A DNA stretch of 64,000 nt from an uncultured Bacteroidales bacterium (GCA_946186915.1 CAMHOY010000001.1:124001-188000), one strand, 5' to 3'; counted from the first letter of the stretch, positions 25,052 to 34,620 are shown. A program made the numbers and translations. Notes: generated from the letters alone by a model not told the origin.

Positions 25052-26050
25052 TTACTTAATTGCTTGATTGGCAGTGATTACTACCATTTGTACGATATCC
25101 TGCACTTTGCAGCCGCGGCTCAAGTCATTCACCGGAGCAGCAATACCCTGGAGAATCGGGCCAACAGCATCTGCTCCGCTGAAACGCTCTACCAGCTTGT
25201 AACCAATGTTACCTGCCTGCAAATCCGGGAATACGAGCACATTTGCCTTACCAGCCACATTGCTACCCGGAGCCTTGGTCTTTGCCACACTCTCTACCAG
25301 CGCTGCATCTGCCTGCAGCTCGCCATCCAGAGCCAACTCCGGAGCCATCTCTTTGGCAATCTTCGTCGCCTCTTGTACTTTATCCACGAGCTCGTGTTTC
25401 GCACTTCCCTTGGTCGAGAAACTCAGCATAGCCACTCTCGGCTCGATGCCTGCGATAGCGCGCGCGGTCTCTGCCGTCGAGATAGCGATTTCTGCCAACT
25501 GCTTTGCATCCGGATTCGGATTAACCGCGCAGTCAGCAAACAGCAGGAAACCGTTCTCGCCCAGATGCTTAGCCGGCGTGAACATCAAAAATGCACCGCT
25601 GACAATCGAGCAACCCGGTTTGGTCTTCAGGATTTGGAATGCCGGACGAATCGTGTCTGCCGTCGTACCGCGGGCACCTGCCAACTCGCCGTCAGCATCA
25701 CCTGCCTTGATCATCAAACAACCCAGATACAACGGATCTTGGGCTTTCTTCGCTGCCTCTTCCTCCGTCATACCTTTTGCCTTACGCAACTCAAACAACA
25801 GTTGGGCATACTCCGGCATCTTCGGATCGTGAATCGGATCTACGATCTTAGCCTCGCAGATATGCTCATAGCCTTTCTCGGCAGCCATACCTTTGATCTT
25901 CTCAGGGTCACCAATTAAAATAAGCTGCGCGATCTTGTCTCGCAACAAGATATTAGCAGCCTCTAACGTACGCGGTTCATCGCCTTCCGGCAATACAATG
26001 CGCTGCGGATTTGCCTTCGCACGCGCAACCATTTGACTTAAAATATCCAT
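25052..26050 (-). CDS. pta: Phosphate acetyltransferase
   Basis: 332 residues, short single-domain Pta. Forms acetyl phosphate from acetyl-CoA. Seen: the N-terminal PERIVLPEGDEPRTLEAA-type segment (PQRIVLPEGDEPR), RGTTADTIRPAFQ near 128, SGAFLMF near 152, PDLQAGNIGYKLVERF near 270. First gene of the pta-ackA-GH13-ubiA operon; preceded by its own promoter. Confidence 0.97.
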   Translation of the reverse strand: MDILSQMVARAKANPQRIVLPEGDEPRTLEAANILLRDKIAQLILIGDPEKIKGMAAEKGYEHICEAKIVDPIHDPKMPEYAQLLFELRKAKGMTEEEAAKKAQDPLYLGCLMIKAGDADGELAGARGTTADTIRPAFQILKTKPGCSIVSGAFLMFTPAKHLGENGFLLFADCAVNPNPDAKQLAEIAISTAETARAIAGIEPRVAMLSFSTKGSAKHELVDKVQEATKIAKEMAPELALDGELQADAALVESVAKTKAPGSNVAGKANVLVFPDLQAGNIGYKLVERFSGADAVGPILQGIAAPVNDLSRGCKVQDIVQMVVITANQAIK

Positions 26051-26089
26051 AATATTACGTGATTAATTAATTGCGTTAAAAATCGACTG

Positions 26090-26120
26090 CAAATGTACAA
26101 AAAAAATCTCATATACGCAA
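26090..26120 (-). promoter_or_regulatory. Promoter of pta-ackA-GH13-ubiA
   Basis: Minus strand: TTG at 26118-26120, 20-base spacer, TACATTTG at 26090-26097. Divergent from the ompA promoter 38 bp away. Confidence 0.75.
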
Positions 26121-26157
26121 TACTTCCGGCAAAAAATATATTTTTTTCAAAAAATAT

Positions 26158-26188
26158 TTGGTTATGTCAAAAAAAAGTCGTACCTTTG
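26158..26188 (+). promoter_or_regulatory. Promoter of the first ompA-like gene
   Basis: TTG at 26158-26160, 20-base spacer, TACCTTTG at 26181-26188. Confidence 0.8.
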
Positions 26189-26234
26189 CGCCCTGAATTG
26201 TGAATTTTGAATAATCACCCTTTTCTAACATAAC

Positions 26235-27836
26235 ATGAAGAAAGGTTTACTTATCGCATCACTGTTTTGTTTCTCCCTCGGCATGATGGCGCAGGAGGCA
26301 AAATCAGACGAAATCAAAGGTGCTCATCCGTACAAGGTTGAGGAGAACGAAGAGATTGCGCAAGAATTTGCGCATTGGTCGCTGACGCCGCATTTCGGTT
26401 TTAACTATTTCGATGGCGATTTCAATTCGGAGATGAAACATGCTGTCTTCTTCCCGAATGCCGGTTTGGATATTGAGTATGCATTCACGCCGGTTTGGGG
26501 TCTGGGGCTGAATTACACGTTTGACCGCTACGGTGTTACCGGCCTGCCCGGTTTTGACAACGCAGACATCTTGCTCCGCGGATACATGCATCGTGCCGGA
26601 TTATATGTATCCATGGACTTCGTTAATCTTTTCTTCCCGCGCGCTAAGAAAAAAATCTTCTCCGCAAACGCTATTGTAGGCGGAGGTTATGCGTGGTACA
26701 TGAGTACTACCTATTATCCGGATGATGACGCACATGGTCGTGGACATACAGCCGGACAGACACCGATGAGTATGGATAAGTACAACGGACAATTGTTCCT
26801 TCAGGCCGGACTGAGTGTTGAATTCAACCTCAACCGCACGCTGGCTCTCGGTTTCCGCGCAACGTACGACTACTACGTAAACGACTATATTGACGGACGT
26901 GGCTATTCGGGCTCACACGCTATGGCTTCGAAGAACAACGATGGTATGGTGGACGTAACGCTCTTTATGCGATTCAAACTCGGAGGAGTGAAGAGAACGC
27001 ACGTACGCAACATCTCCAGCGTCGAGACATGGGAGAAGAAACAGGAAATTCAGCCCTGCCACGATACGGTTATTATCCGCCATGACTCGATTATCGTTCG
27101 CGAGACCTTCGAGCGTGCCGAGAAAGAGCAAGAGACGGTTTATTATGTTTACTTTGAAAACAACAAGTCTAATCTGGATGACAAAGCGCTCATCACTATC
27201 CAACAAGTGGCTGACCGCTTGGAGGAAGACTCGACGCTCTATGCTGTTGTTACCGGTTACTGCGACAATACGGGTTCGAACAAGCTCAACTTCGCTTTGG
27301 GAGACAAGCGTGCGGACAACGTAATAGACGAGCTGCAAGCCGAGCATGGTATCGACTCGGAACGTATGCATGCACAAGGCCTGGGTAAACTCATCGGCCG
27401 CCGCAGTCAAGCCGCTTATGGTCCGAACCGCCGTGCTGCTATCCGCCTCGTTGACAAAGATACCTTCGAGCGCATGAAAGCGAACCTCGATGAGCAGCGT
27501 GCTTTGCGCGAAGAAGAGCCGGAGACTGTAACGCCGAAGAACACTGTTCCGCTGGCGGAAAGCGCTCGCAAAGAGAAAGTGAACCAGTACAAGCAACGCG
27601 AGAGTGAGCAGATAGTTACTGAGCCTTCGACCACACTCTCCAGACTGGCTCGAAAATATTATAACAACACGTATTGCTGGGTATACATCTATATCGCAAA
27701 CAAGGATAAGATCGGCAACCCGAATAAGTTAACCCCGGGAATCTCACTGACCATCCCTGAGTTGACGCAGCAAGAAATGAACATCACAAAAGACGAGGGA
27801 TTGGTATTGTACAACAACGCTCGTCTGGGTAGATAA
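26235..27836 (+). CDS. OmpA-family outer-membrane protein with C-terminal LysM-like domain
   Basis: 533 residues. Signal peptide at 1-20 (ends GMMAQ). An N-terminal beta-barrel (about 45-255) ends in FMRFKLGG. The OmpA_C peptidoglycan-binding domain (about 297-412) contains YYVYFENNKSNLDD, TGYCDNTGSN and GPNRRAAIRLV. The final 75 residues (SEQIVTEPSTTLSRLARKYY to LTIPEL) look like a LysM-type unit. Probably a major envelope anchor between outer membrane and peptidoglycan. A tRNA-Met begins 27 bp after the stop, followed by a second OmpA-domain gene. Confidence 0.9.
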   Translation: MKKGLLIASLFCFSLGMMAQEAKSDEIKGAHPYKVEENEEIAQEFAHWSLTPHFGFNYFDGDFNSEMKHAVFFPNAGLDIEYAFTPVWGLGLNYTFDRYGVTGLPGFDNADILLRGYMHRAGLYVSMDFVNLFFPRAKKKIFSANAIVGGGYAWYMSTTYYPDDDAHGRGHTAGQTPMSMDKYNGQLFLQAGLSVEFNLNRTLALGFRATYDYYVNDYIDGRGYSGSHAMASKNNDGMVDVTLFMRFKLGGVKRTHVRNISSVETWEKKQEIQPCHDTVIIRHDSIIVRETFERAEKEQETVYYVYFENNKSNLDDKALITIQQVADRLEEDSTLYAVVTGYCDNTGSNKLNFALGDKRADNVIDELQAEHGIDSERMHAQGLGKLIGRRSQAAYGPNRRAAIRLVDKDTFERMKANLDEQRALREEEPETVTPKNTVPLAESARKEKVNQYKQRESEQIVTEPSTTLSRLARKYYNNTYCWVYIYIANKDKIGNPNKLTPGISLTIPELTQQEMNITKDEGLVLYNNARLGR

Positions 27837-27863
27837 CAATCGCGCTTATTAATGTTTGCGCGG

Positions 27864-27938
27864 GGTCCCATAGCTCAGTTGGTTAGTAGCACCTGACTCA
27901 TAATCAGGGGGTCCTTGGTTCAAGCCCAAGTGGGACCA
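27864..27938 (+). tRNA. tRNA with CAT anticodon, probably elongator tRNA-Met
   Basis: Acceptor GGTCCCA/TGGGACC, anticodon stem CCTGA/TCAGG, loop CTCATAA, anticodon CAT at 27899-27901, T arm CTTGG-TTCAAGC-CCAAG. The D arm reads GCTCAGTTGGTTAGTAGC, with an extra T against the usual GTTAGAGC, so the D stem has only three clean pairs. A tRNA-Ile2 with modified CAT cannot be excluded from sequence alone. Confidence 0.88.
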
Positions 27939-27940
27939 CT

Positions 27941-27980
27941 GCAGGAGGATAGTCCCAACGACTGTCCTCCTGCTTTATTT
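27941..27980 (+). terminator. Terminator after tRNA-Met
   Basis: GCAGGAGGATAGT at 27941-27953 pairs with ACTGTCCTCCTGC at 27961-27973 (13 pairs, one G-U), followed by TTTATTT. It sits only 10 bases before the next start codon, so it may attenuate rather than end transcription. Confidence 0.8.
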
Positions 27981-27989
27981 GAGAAAACA

Positions 27990-29051
27990 ATGAGACGCAT
28001 CACAACTATATTGCTTATCCTTTTCTCCTTATTTATAGGAGACACGTGCGCGTATGCGGCTACGCCCGCGCAAAAGCGCGCAAGAGCAAAAGAGATACAG
28101 ATGCGCAAACGCGAAGCGGCTAAGCGCAAAGCGGAGAAAAAAAGAGCGGCGAAAGCCAAAGCAGCCAAAAAGAAACGTATCAAAGACGGAAAACCGCTGT
28201 TGTACATCTATACCTATAACTTAAAAACAAACGAACCGCTGCCGGCTACATTTGTCACAGCGCAGGATGTCAACGCACGCCCGAACAGAAAACCGAAAAT
28301 CAGCAAAGCGACAGATACGAAGCGTTCACGCGTATCCAAAGCGTTACAAGAAGGACAATACTGGGCGACAGCAGCTAAAACAGGGTTCTTTACTGCCGAC
28401 ACGGTCTTCTTCCGCCATAAAGAAGATGAAGACACTGTCAAGTTATACCTTTACCCGGAGACACGTCTTACCTTTACCGTTACGGATAGTCTCACCGAAA
28501 GACCGGTAGTGGCCAATATCATCGTGCGCAATCCTTCCGGACGTAAGGTCATGCAGACGACGTCGGATTCGTTGCATTCCACCATCGCCGCGCTCCTGGA
28601 CGATCGTGTTCCGTTCTATACGATTGATGCTACTGCAGTCGATTATTTCCCGTTCCATGATACCATCAGTGACCCTGCTGTTTTTGCCGGTGTGGTGATG
28701 AATCCCAAGGAGATCAAGTCCTTCGTGCTGCATAATATCTATTTCGCTACGGGAAAAACACGTATCTTAAACTCGTCCGAGCAAGCGCTTAACGAACTTT
28801 ACCGATTCCTCTCCATCCGTCCCACACAGCGAATCCGGATTGTCGGCCATACAGATAATATCGGTTCTGATCGCTCCAATCAACTGCTCTCGGAAGGTCG
28901 GTGCAAAGAGGTTAAACAGGAGATGGTTAACCGTGGTATACGTCCCGAGCGGATAGAAATAGAGGGCCGCGGAGAGCGCGACCCTATTGTGCCTAATACC
29001 TCTGAAGATAACCGGCAAATGAACCGAAGAGTGGAGATCGTCTTGCTTTAA
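27990..29051 (+). CDS. OmpA-domain protein with a basic Lys/Arg/Ala-rich segment
   Basis: 353 residues from the ATG at 27990; the longer ORF runs back into the tRNA and is rejected. Signal peptide at 1-22 (CAYAATP). Residues about 25-65 are an unusual run of Lys, Arg and Ala (for example KRKAEKKRAAKAKAAKKKR). Two beta-sandwich-like regions follow, then a C-terminal OmpA domain (about 245-353): YFATGKTRILNSS, GHTDNIGSDRSNQ, NRRVEIVLL. Expected to bind peptidoglycan. The stop overlaps that of the convergent kinase gene by 3 bp. Confidence 0.88.
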   Translation: MRRITTILLILFSLFIGDTCAYAATPAQKRARAKEIQMRKREAAKRKAEKKRAAKAKAAKKKRIKDGKPLLYIYTYNLKTNEPLPATFVTAQDVNARPNRKPKISKATDTKRSRVSKALQEGQYWATAAKTGFFTADTVFFRHKEDEDTVKLYLYPETRLTFTVTDSLTERPVVANIIVRNPSGRKVMQTTSDSLHSTIAALLDDRVPFYTIDATAVDYFPFHDTISDPAVFAGVVMNPKEIKSFVLHNIYFATGKTRILNSSEQALNELYRFLSIRPTQRIRIVGHTDNIGSDRSNQLLSEGRCKEVKQEMVNRGIRPERIEIEGRGERDPIVPNTSEDNRQMNRRVEIVLL

Positions 29052-29695
29052 ATCTCCTTACCCGTTTGTTCCGTCGTTTCGAATGGGAAGAGACCGAACA
29101 ATTCGGCATCGATATGATCGGTTACCCAGCGGAAGTCTTCCGGATTCTCTCCAAACTTGATCTTATCGCCTTCTATAATCAACAACTTGCCCTTGTAGTC
29201 CTTGATCCAGTTCTCGTATTTGTCGTTCAGACCCTGCAGGTAGTCCAGTTTTATCGATTGCTCGTAACCACGACCACGTTTCTGGATTTGAGCAACCAGA
29301 GTGGGTAAAGACGCACGTACGTAAATCAGCAGATCCGGCATCTTAACCAGCGACATCATCAGGTCGAACAGATCACGGTAATTCTCAAAATCGCGATCGG
29401 ACATAAATCCCTGTTCATGTAAGTTCGGGGCAAAGATACGTGCATCCTCGTAAATGGTACGATCCTGGATAATATATTTATCCTCCTTTCCTATCTCCAC
29501 TACGTCCTTGAAACGCTTGTTAAGGAAATAGACCTGAAGATTAAACGACCACCGCGCCATATCGGCATAGAAATCCGATAGATAAGGATTGTACTCCACG
29601 CTCTCGAAACGAGGTTCCCAGCCATAATGTTTGGCTAACATGTTTGTCAGGGTGGTCTTACCGCACCCGATGTTACCTGCTACTGCTATATGCAT
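29048..29695 (-). CDS. Deoxynucleoside kinase (first of two paralogues)
   Basis: 215 residues, dNK/dGK family (PF01712). Phosphorylates deoxynucleosides for salvage. P-loop GNIGCGKTT at 7-15; EYNPYL near 39; the DRT variant of the ERS substrate-lid motif in QDRTIYED near 76; RGRGYEQSI (LID-like) near 140. About 60% similar to its upstream neighbour, from which it is separated by 27 bp. Last gene of the amylase operon. Confidence 0.9.
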   Translation of the reverse strand: MHIAVAGNIGCGKTTLTNMLAKHYGWEPRFESVEYNPYLSDFYADMARWSFNLQVYFLNKRFKDVVEIGKEDKYIIQDRTIYEDARIFAPNLHEQGFMSDRDFENYRDLFDLMMSLVKMPDLLIYVRASLPTLVAQIQKRGRGYEQSIKLDYLQGLNDKYENWIKDYKGKLLIIEGDKIKFGENPEDFRWVTDHIDAELFGLFPFETTEQTGKEI

Positions 29696-29722
29696 AATAA
29701 ATTATTATTTTAATCCGAATGG

Positions 29723-30373
29723 CTAAGCGGGTGTCGAGCCACTCGACCAGTTATTTTCACTGAATAATCCGAACAATTCGGCATCTACTTTATTCACGAC
29801 TGTGCGGAAATCCGCAGGGTTGTTCTCAAAATCCATGCCGTCTGAGTCGATCACCAGCACACGTCCCTCGTATTTATTGAAGATGAAATCTTCATACTTC
29901 TCATTCAAGTCCTTCAGATAATCGATCTGCATGGTCTGCTCGTAATCACGACCGCGCTTTTGTATCTGCGCAATAAGTGCCGGGACAGACTTACGCAGAT
30001 AAATCATCATATCCGGCATCTTCATCTGCGATTTCATCAAGTCGAACAACTCCATGAATGTCGTAAAATCGCGTTCGCTCAAGTCGCCGCGTTCATAGTT
30101 ATTGCGCACGAAGACATACACGCCCTCGAAGATACTGCGATCCTGCACAATGGTGTGACTCGCTTTCTGAACCGCCATCATATCTTTGAAACGCTCCTTC
30201 AGAAAATAGGTCTCCAAGCAGAATGCCCACCGCTCGATATCTCCGTAGTAATCCTCCAGATACGGGTTGAAACTCACGCTCTCAAAGCGCGGCTCCCAAC
30301 CGTAATACTTCGCTAACATTTTCGTCAGCGTCGTTTTTCCTGCTCCGATATTTCCTGCTATCGCGATATACAT
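29723..30373 (-). CDS. Deoxynucleoside kinase (second paralogue), overlapping an amylase gene
   Basis: 216 residues, same family. P-loop GNIGAGKTT at 7-15, QDRSIFEG near 76, RGRDYEQTM near 140. The P-loop begins at residue 7, so the start cannot be moved downstream. The ATG therefore lies 16 bp inside the upstream amylase gene, in the codons of that enzyme's C-terminal sorting motif. Translation is probably coupled. Tandem kinases are common in Bacteroidales and may differ in substrate. Confidence 0.9.
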   Translation of the reverse strand: MYIAIAGNIGAGKTTLTKMLAKYYGWEPRFESVSFNPYLEDYYGDIERWAFCLETYFLKERFKDMMAVQKASHTIVQDRSIFEGVYVFVRNNYERGDLSERDFTTFMELFDLMKSQMKMPDMMIYLRKSVPALIAQIQKRGRDYEQTMQIDYLKDLNEKYEDFIFNKYEGRVLVIDSDGMDFENNPADFRTVVNKVDAELFGLFSENNWSSGSTPA

Positions 30374-32799
30374 TGACCTGTGATGGTATATATCTTATCT
30401 CCACGAATAATGAGTACTTGTCCGTCGCGCAGCACTTTCTGCGCTTTGATTTCTTGTCCGTCCGTCACGTTCTCTACTGGCGTATGATCGCGCTTCTGGA
30501 TATCCGCAAATGCCGGCGGAGCTATCTGCGCACTGGTGAATACTTTCAGTTCTCCGGGCTGTAAGGAATACGAAGATGCCGCAGGTGTTCCGCCATTCAG
30601 ATAGTCATACCATGTGCCGGAAGGCATCGTCACCGTCTGCACGGATATCGTATCGAAGTTAGCTACCGCATACACGTCATTTCCCCATTGCACAACTCGT
30701 TTTTGAAGACCTGAGTTCACACTTGCAAACGCAGGATCACCGCTGAATACGTTCGGCAACAATTGGGTACGCAGAGTTATTACCTGGGCGCACTTGGTGA
30801 ACGCCTCTACGCGCTCTGCTTTCGTGAAATAATTATAGCTCTCCGGCCGCGGTTTTTTCGAGCATCGATAATCGCTATTATTCGCATTCGGATGGGAGAC
30901 ATCGCTATTGATGGAGAAGTCATAACCCAATTCCTCAAATTGCCATACCATATGCGAACCGTTGAGCAGCACGTTGAAAGCCACGTTCTCCGGCACTCGT
31001 GCCAAACGAACCGCCTCTTCTTTGATATTATACGCGCCCCATTTCTTTGCTTTGTATTGCATGCGCTCCTCGTCATGAGACTCGCAATAGGTGACATACC
31101 CGTCTGCGTTGGCATCGCTGAAACCGTCTCCGTCCTTGAGCCAACCCATTGTCGTCTGACAATAGGCATTGGTGACGTTTGCCCAACATAACATACCGGC
31201 ATTAATTAATTTCGGCCGATCGGAGTACATATTAGTTCCCCAATGCTCCAAGATCAGATAAGCTCCTGGGCTGGCAGCCTGTACGCCATTGGTATAATAA
31301 TCCTTCAGGTTATCGACTGCGTTATATGTATTGCGTCCGCATAGACCATGACTCAAGTCCAAACGGAAACCGTCCACTTTGTACTCTTTCAACCAATATT
31401 GGAACATGCGGGTAAACATCTCATGCGCCGGACCGAAATCATGGTTCCAATCCTCGCCGTAATTATTATCCGAATGCTTTACTTCAGATGCCAAATTAAA
31501 CCACGGGTTGAAACGCAAATCCGTAGCAGACTCACTACTGCTTGTCCACGGATAGAGTTTCGCCATCGGGTTCTGCCCCGTTGTGTGGTTGAGTACCATA
31601 TCCAGAATGACCGCCATCCCGCGCTGGTGGCACTCGTCGATGAAGGTCTTCAGGTCATCCGCCTTGCCATATGCTTTATCCGGCGCGAAATACAGCGCAG
31701 GGTTATAACCCCAACTCATGTTTCCGTCAAACTCCGTAATCGGCATCAACTCAATCGCATTCACACCCAGATTCTGGATGTAATCCAAACGCTTCATCAA
31801 CGCTTTGTAGGTTCCTCCGGATGTATAATCGCCCACCCACAACTCATAGATAATCAGGTTGTTCTTGTTCGGACGTTGGAAATTGAGCGTAGCATCCGAC
31901 CAATTAAACTGCGATTTGCCCGGTTGAATAACCGTTACGAAACCGCCATCTGCTCCCGAAGTCGGATAACTGATAAGAGTCGGGTCCGCCGATTTAGGTT
32001 CCCATTTATCATCTGGGTGAATGACTTTCTCTGAATAGACATCGCAAATCTGTTTCTTCACACCATCCGAGCGCTCTACCGCATATTGGAATCGGTATTC
32101 CTTACCCGGCGTCAGCCCCGTCAGCGTGATCCAGAAATAGCTGCCGTCCTTATACAACTGATAATCCGACCTTAGTTTCCAATTGGTCATATCGCCCAAT
32201 AAGAACACGCGCTTCGCCGACTCCGTTCTACTGCCGGCATAGGTACAGAGGGTGACGGACGTACCGTCTTCTCCGTAATAAATACCGTTACTAATACCGG
32301 ATGGACGTGTCTTATTCACAGCGGTCACTCCTTCTACCGCGTCCCATAAATCACCTTCGCTCTCTTCGCCGAGAACCACAAAGATATCACCGCCGCCGGC
32401 AGTCTTTCCTTCCTTCGAGCCACCAGGGCCGTCATGGAATACAAACGCCAATTTCTTGATCTCCGTGCTCGTTGATACACCGTAGAACGTATACATATTA
32501 CTGATCACCAGTTCCCATTTGCCATCACCTGTAGCCGTTAATTGCGGCTGATTGGAACCACGCCACGAACCAATCGTATTCTTCCAATCTTTATCGCTGG
32601 AGGACGCAGAAGTAATCAATCCGGTATGGACATAGCATTTGGTAGCACCCACCATGCCTCCGTTTCCTTTCGTTGGATCAAATGTAATGGTGATCGGTCC
32701 CGTGTATCCTTTCTCTATCACTGAGGGCGTGGTCGTTACTTGCGCGCGCATACCAAAGGCGCAGAATGCCAACGCGAACAATACAATCGCTTTTCTCAT
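30358..32799 (-). CDS. Secreted multidomain GH13 enzyme (pullulanase/amylase type)
   Basis: 813 residues. Signal peptide at 1-19 (FGMRAQ). An N-terminal beta module (about 25-150) is followed by a CBM48/E-set-like module (about 180-260, FLLGDMTNWKLRSDY). The GH13 barrel shows VILDMVLNHTT, GFRLDLSHG (nucleophile), LILEHWG (acid/base) and CESHDEER. The C-terminal motif KVLRDGQVLIIRGDKIYTITG suggests type IX export. The CBM48-like module favours a debranching or pullulanase-like role; exact specificity is unknown. It overlaps the upstream amylase by 4 bp and the downstream kinase by 16 bp. Confidence 0.9.
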   Translation of the reverse strand: MRKAIVLFALAFCAFGMRAQVTTTPSVIEKGYTGPITITFDPTKGNGGMVGATKCYVHTGLITSASSSDKDWKNTIGSWRGSNQPQLTATGDGKWELVISNMYTFYGVSTSTEIKKLAFVFHDGPGGSKEGKTAGGGDIFVVLGEESEGDLWDAVEGVTAVNKTRPSGISNGIYYGEDGTSVTLCTYAGSRTESAKRVFLLGDMTNWKLRSDYQLYKDGSYFWITLTGLTPGKEYRFQYAVERSDGVKKQICDVYSEKVIHPDDKWEPKSADPTLISYPTSGADGGFVTVIQPGKSQFNWSDATLNFQRPNKNNLIIYELWVGDYTSGGTYKALMKRLDYIQNLGVNAIELMPITEFDGNMSWGYNPALYFAPDKAYGKADDLKTFIDECHQRGMAVILDMVLNHTTGQNPMAKLYPWTSSSESATDLRFNPWFNLASEVKHSDNNYGEDWNHDFGPAHEMFTRMFQYWLKEYKVDGFRLDLSHGLCGRNTYNAVDNLKDYYTNGVQAASPGAYLILEHWGTNMYSDRPKLINAGMLCWANVTNAYCQTTMGWLKDGDGFSDANADGYVTYCESHDEERMQYKAKKWGAYNIKEEAVRLARVPENVAFNVLLNGSHMVWQFEELGYDFSINSDVSHPNANNSDYRCSKKPRPESYNYFTKAERVEAFTKCAQVITLRTQLLPNVFSGDPAFASVNSGLQKRVVQWGNDVYAVANFDTISVQTVTMPSGTWYDYLNGGTPAASSYSLQPGELKVFTSAQIAPPAFADIQKRDHTPVENVTDGQEIKAQKVLRDGQVLIIRGDKIYTITGQCISR

Positions 32800-34601
32800 A
32801 ATACTTTCCTTCCTGTTATATCATATATTTGGCCGTTCAGTCGGATAAAGAGTTGACCATTCTGCATGAACTTCTCACTCTTTATTTTCTGTCCTTCATC
32901 TTCCACTTCCTCCACATCCGTCGGGATAGGTTTGGAGCTGTTTACCCACATCTCAAAACTCTCGTTATGACCTTCCATCGTGCTGTAGTTGCTGGCAGCC
33001 AACTTATAATCCGGGCCGAAACCTTGCTTGTTCGCCTTGTCTCCAAGACACAGGATCAACCAGCCGTTGTGCCCCACAATCGTGGCTTGATAACCGGTCG
33101 CCGTCGCATACTCATCCTTCACCTCGCTCTCGCTATGTACACCTGCCCATTTGCGGGCGGTGATCATCGGCTTCAGGTCTGCCTTGTACTTCTTCCAATG
33201 CGGATAGAAAATACACGGAATACCCGGCATCGAAAGCAAGAATGCGTTACATTGCATCAAGCGGGCCTTCAGTTCCGGCTTCATCGAGTTACCACGACCG
33301 CCGAACTCATTCTCGTTATCCGGGCGCAGGAACCAGTCATGACTCTCCATAAACGTCACCGAATGACGACCGTCACCGCGACTCATGATACAATCGCCAC
33401 GACCGCGGCTGTAGTCCCATCCGGCTATCGAATTGAACACATGCCATTTGAGGTCAAAGTCCAAGCCCATCAAGTCTCCATTAGCACCATTGATACGATT
33501 CTGAATCTCATCCGTTCCGGAGTAGCACTCCATGAATGCAATCTCAGGGCGGGCGTGTTTATTATAATTATAATGATGCCAGTTGTGGAATCCGTCGCCC
33601 TTGTCGTAGCGGAATCCGTCGTATTTCATCACATTGCGCATCCATTTCAGGTATGCGATGAACATCTGCTGCACGTACACCTTATCATGACTCCAATCGC
33701 GCGCACCTGACCAGTTATCTCCATCGTCATTGCTTCCGGAAGCGGCGCCATAACAAGCACCCGCTTTCTCTTTGGCTTCATCGGAAGTATTCACCTCATC
33801 GTTCGCGCATATGTAGGTCTCATCAGGATAAAAATGGCCGTACTCTCCAAAATCGAAATCATAGAAATCGCACCATGAACTCTTGTTGGCACAGTGGTTA
33901 ATCACGATATCTGCTACCACCTTGCTTCCTGCGTTGTGCAACGCAGCTATCAGCGCCTCCAGTTCTGCACGCGTTCCCCAGTTCGAGTTTTGATTGCTAT
34001 ACTGCTTGGGGTGATAACCAGCTCCGTCGCCGTATGCACTCGGCGGCAACCATACATAATCGAAGTAGGCACCGATCTCGCCGGCTTGCGCTTTCAGCGT
34101 AGTCCATTTGGTATCGCCATAGGTGTCCACGCCCGGCGACTTCGGGTCATAACTCTCGTTGTAGAACGCCTGCATCATCACTGCCTCACATTGATGAGGC
34201 ACCGCGCCGGTATAAATCTTCTCTACATCTTCTCCTTCGCCGCAATTCGAACCGCCTCCGATATACAATTGGTCTTCGCCATATTTCAACTTGATATAAA
34301 AATCATAGCAACCCGTCACACTCGCGGTGTAGCGATCTGTTCCTTTCGTAAAACCGGATACCGAATACTTATCCAGATCCACCACCCACTTGGCTTTGTA
34401 TTCTGCGTCGTACAACTGCAGATAATCGCCGCTCTTCACACTCACATGTGCCAGGTACTCGTCGTAAGTACCTGTCATGCCGTCTTTCCCTTTGTATTCC
34501 GCTTGAAAATACGTCTTTCCGTTTACCAGAATTCCGTAATTACCAGCCGACGCACTCCATGCGAAGAGGATGACGAAGAGAACAGAAAGAATTTTCCGCA
34601 T
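32796..34601 (-). CDS. Secreted GH13 alpha-amylase with one starch-module repeat
   Basis: 601 residues. Signal peptide at 1-18. A module of about 95 residues (about 20-117; YGILVNGKTYF, KSGDYLQLYD, GCYDFYIKLKYGEDQLYIGG) is shared with two neighbours. The GH13 barrel begins at PHQCEAVMMQAFYNESYD; motifs VVADIVINHC, GFRYDKGDG, FMECYSG, MESHDWF. The C-terminal sorting motif is KFMQNGQLFIRLNGQIYDITG. Very similar to the other alpha-amylases of the cluster, indicating local duplication. Confidence 0.9.
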   Translation of the reverse strand: MRKILSVLFVILFAWSASAGNYGILVNGKTYFQAEYKGKDGMTGTYDEYLAHVSVKSGDYLQLYDAEYKAKWVVDLDKYSVSGFTKGTDRYTASVTGCYDFYIKLKYGEDQLYIGGGSNCGEGEDVEKIYTGAVPHQCEAVMMQAFYNESYDPKSPGVDTYGDTKWTTLKAQAGEIGAYFDYVWLPPSAYGDGAGYHPKQYSNQNSNWGTRAELEALIAALHNAGSKVVADIVINHCANKSSWCDFYDFDFGEYGHFYPDETYICANDEVNTSDEAKEKAGACYGAASGSNDDGDNWSGARDWSHDKVYVQQMFIAYLKWMRNVMKYDGFRYDKGDGFHNWHHYNYNKHARPEIAFMECYSGTDEIQNRINGANGDLMGLDFDLKWHVFNSIAGWDYSRGRGDCIMSRGDGRHSVTFMESHDWFLRPDNENEFGGRGNSMKPELKARLMQCNAFLLSMPGIPCIFYPHWKKYKADLKPMITARKWAGVHSESEVKDEYATATGYQATIVGHNGWLILCLGDKANKQGFGPDYKLAASNYSTMEGHNESFEMWVNSSKPIPTDVEEVEDEGQKIKSEKFMQNGQLFIRLNGQIYDITGRKVL

Positions 34602-34620
34602 GATAGCTTCTTTTCAAATT

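Noticed and set aside
27915..27989. Extended N-terminus of the second OmpA-domain protein
   Set aside because: It would start inside the tRNA-Met and run through its terminator; the signal peptide begins at the ATG at 27990.
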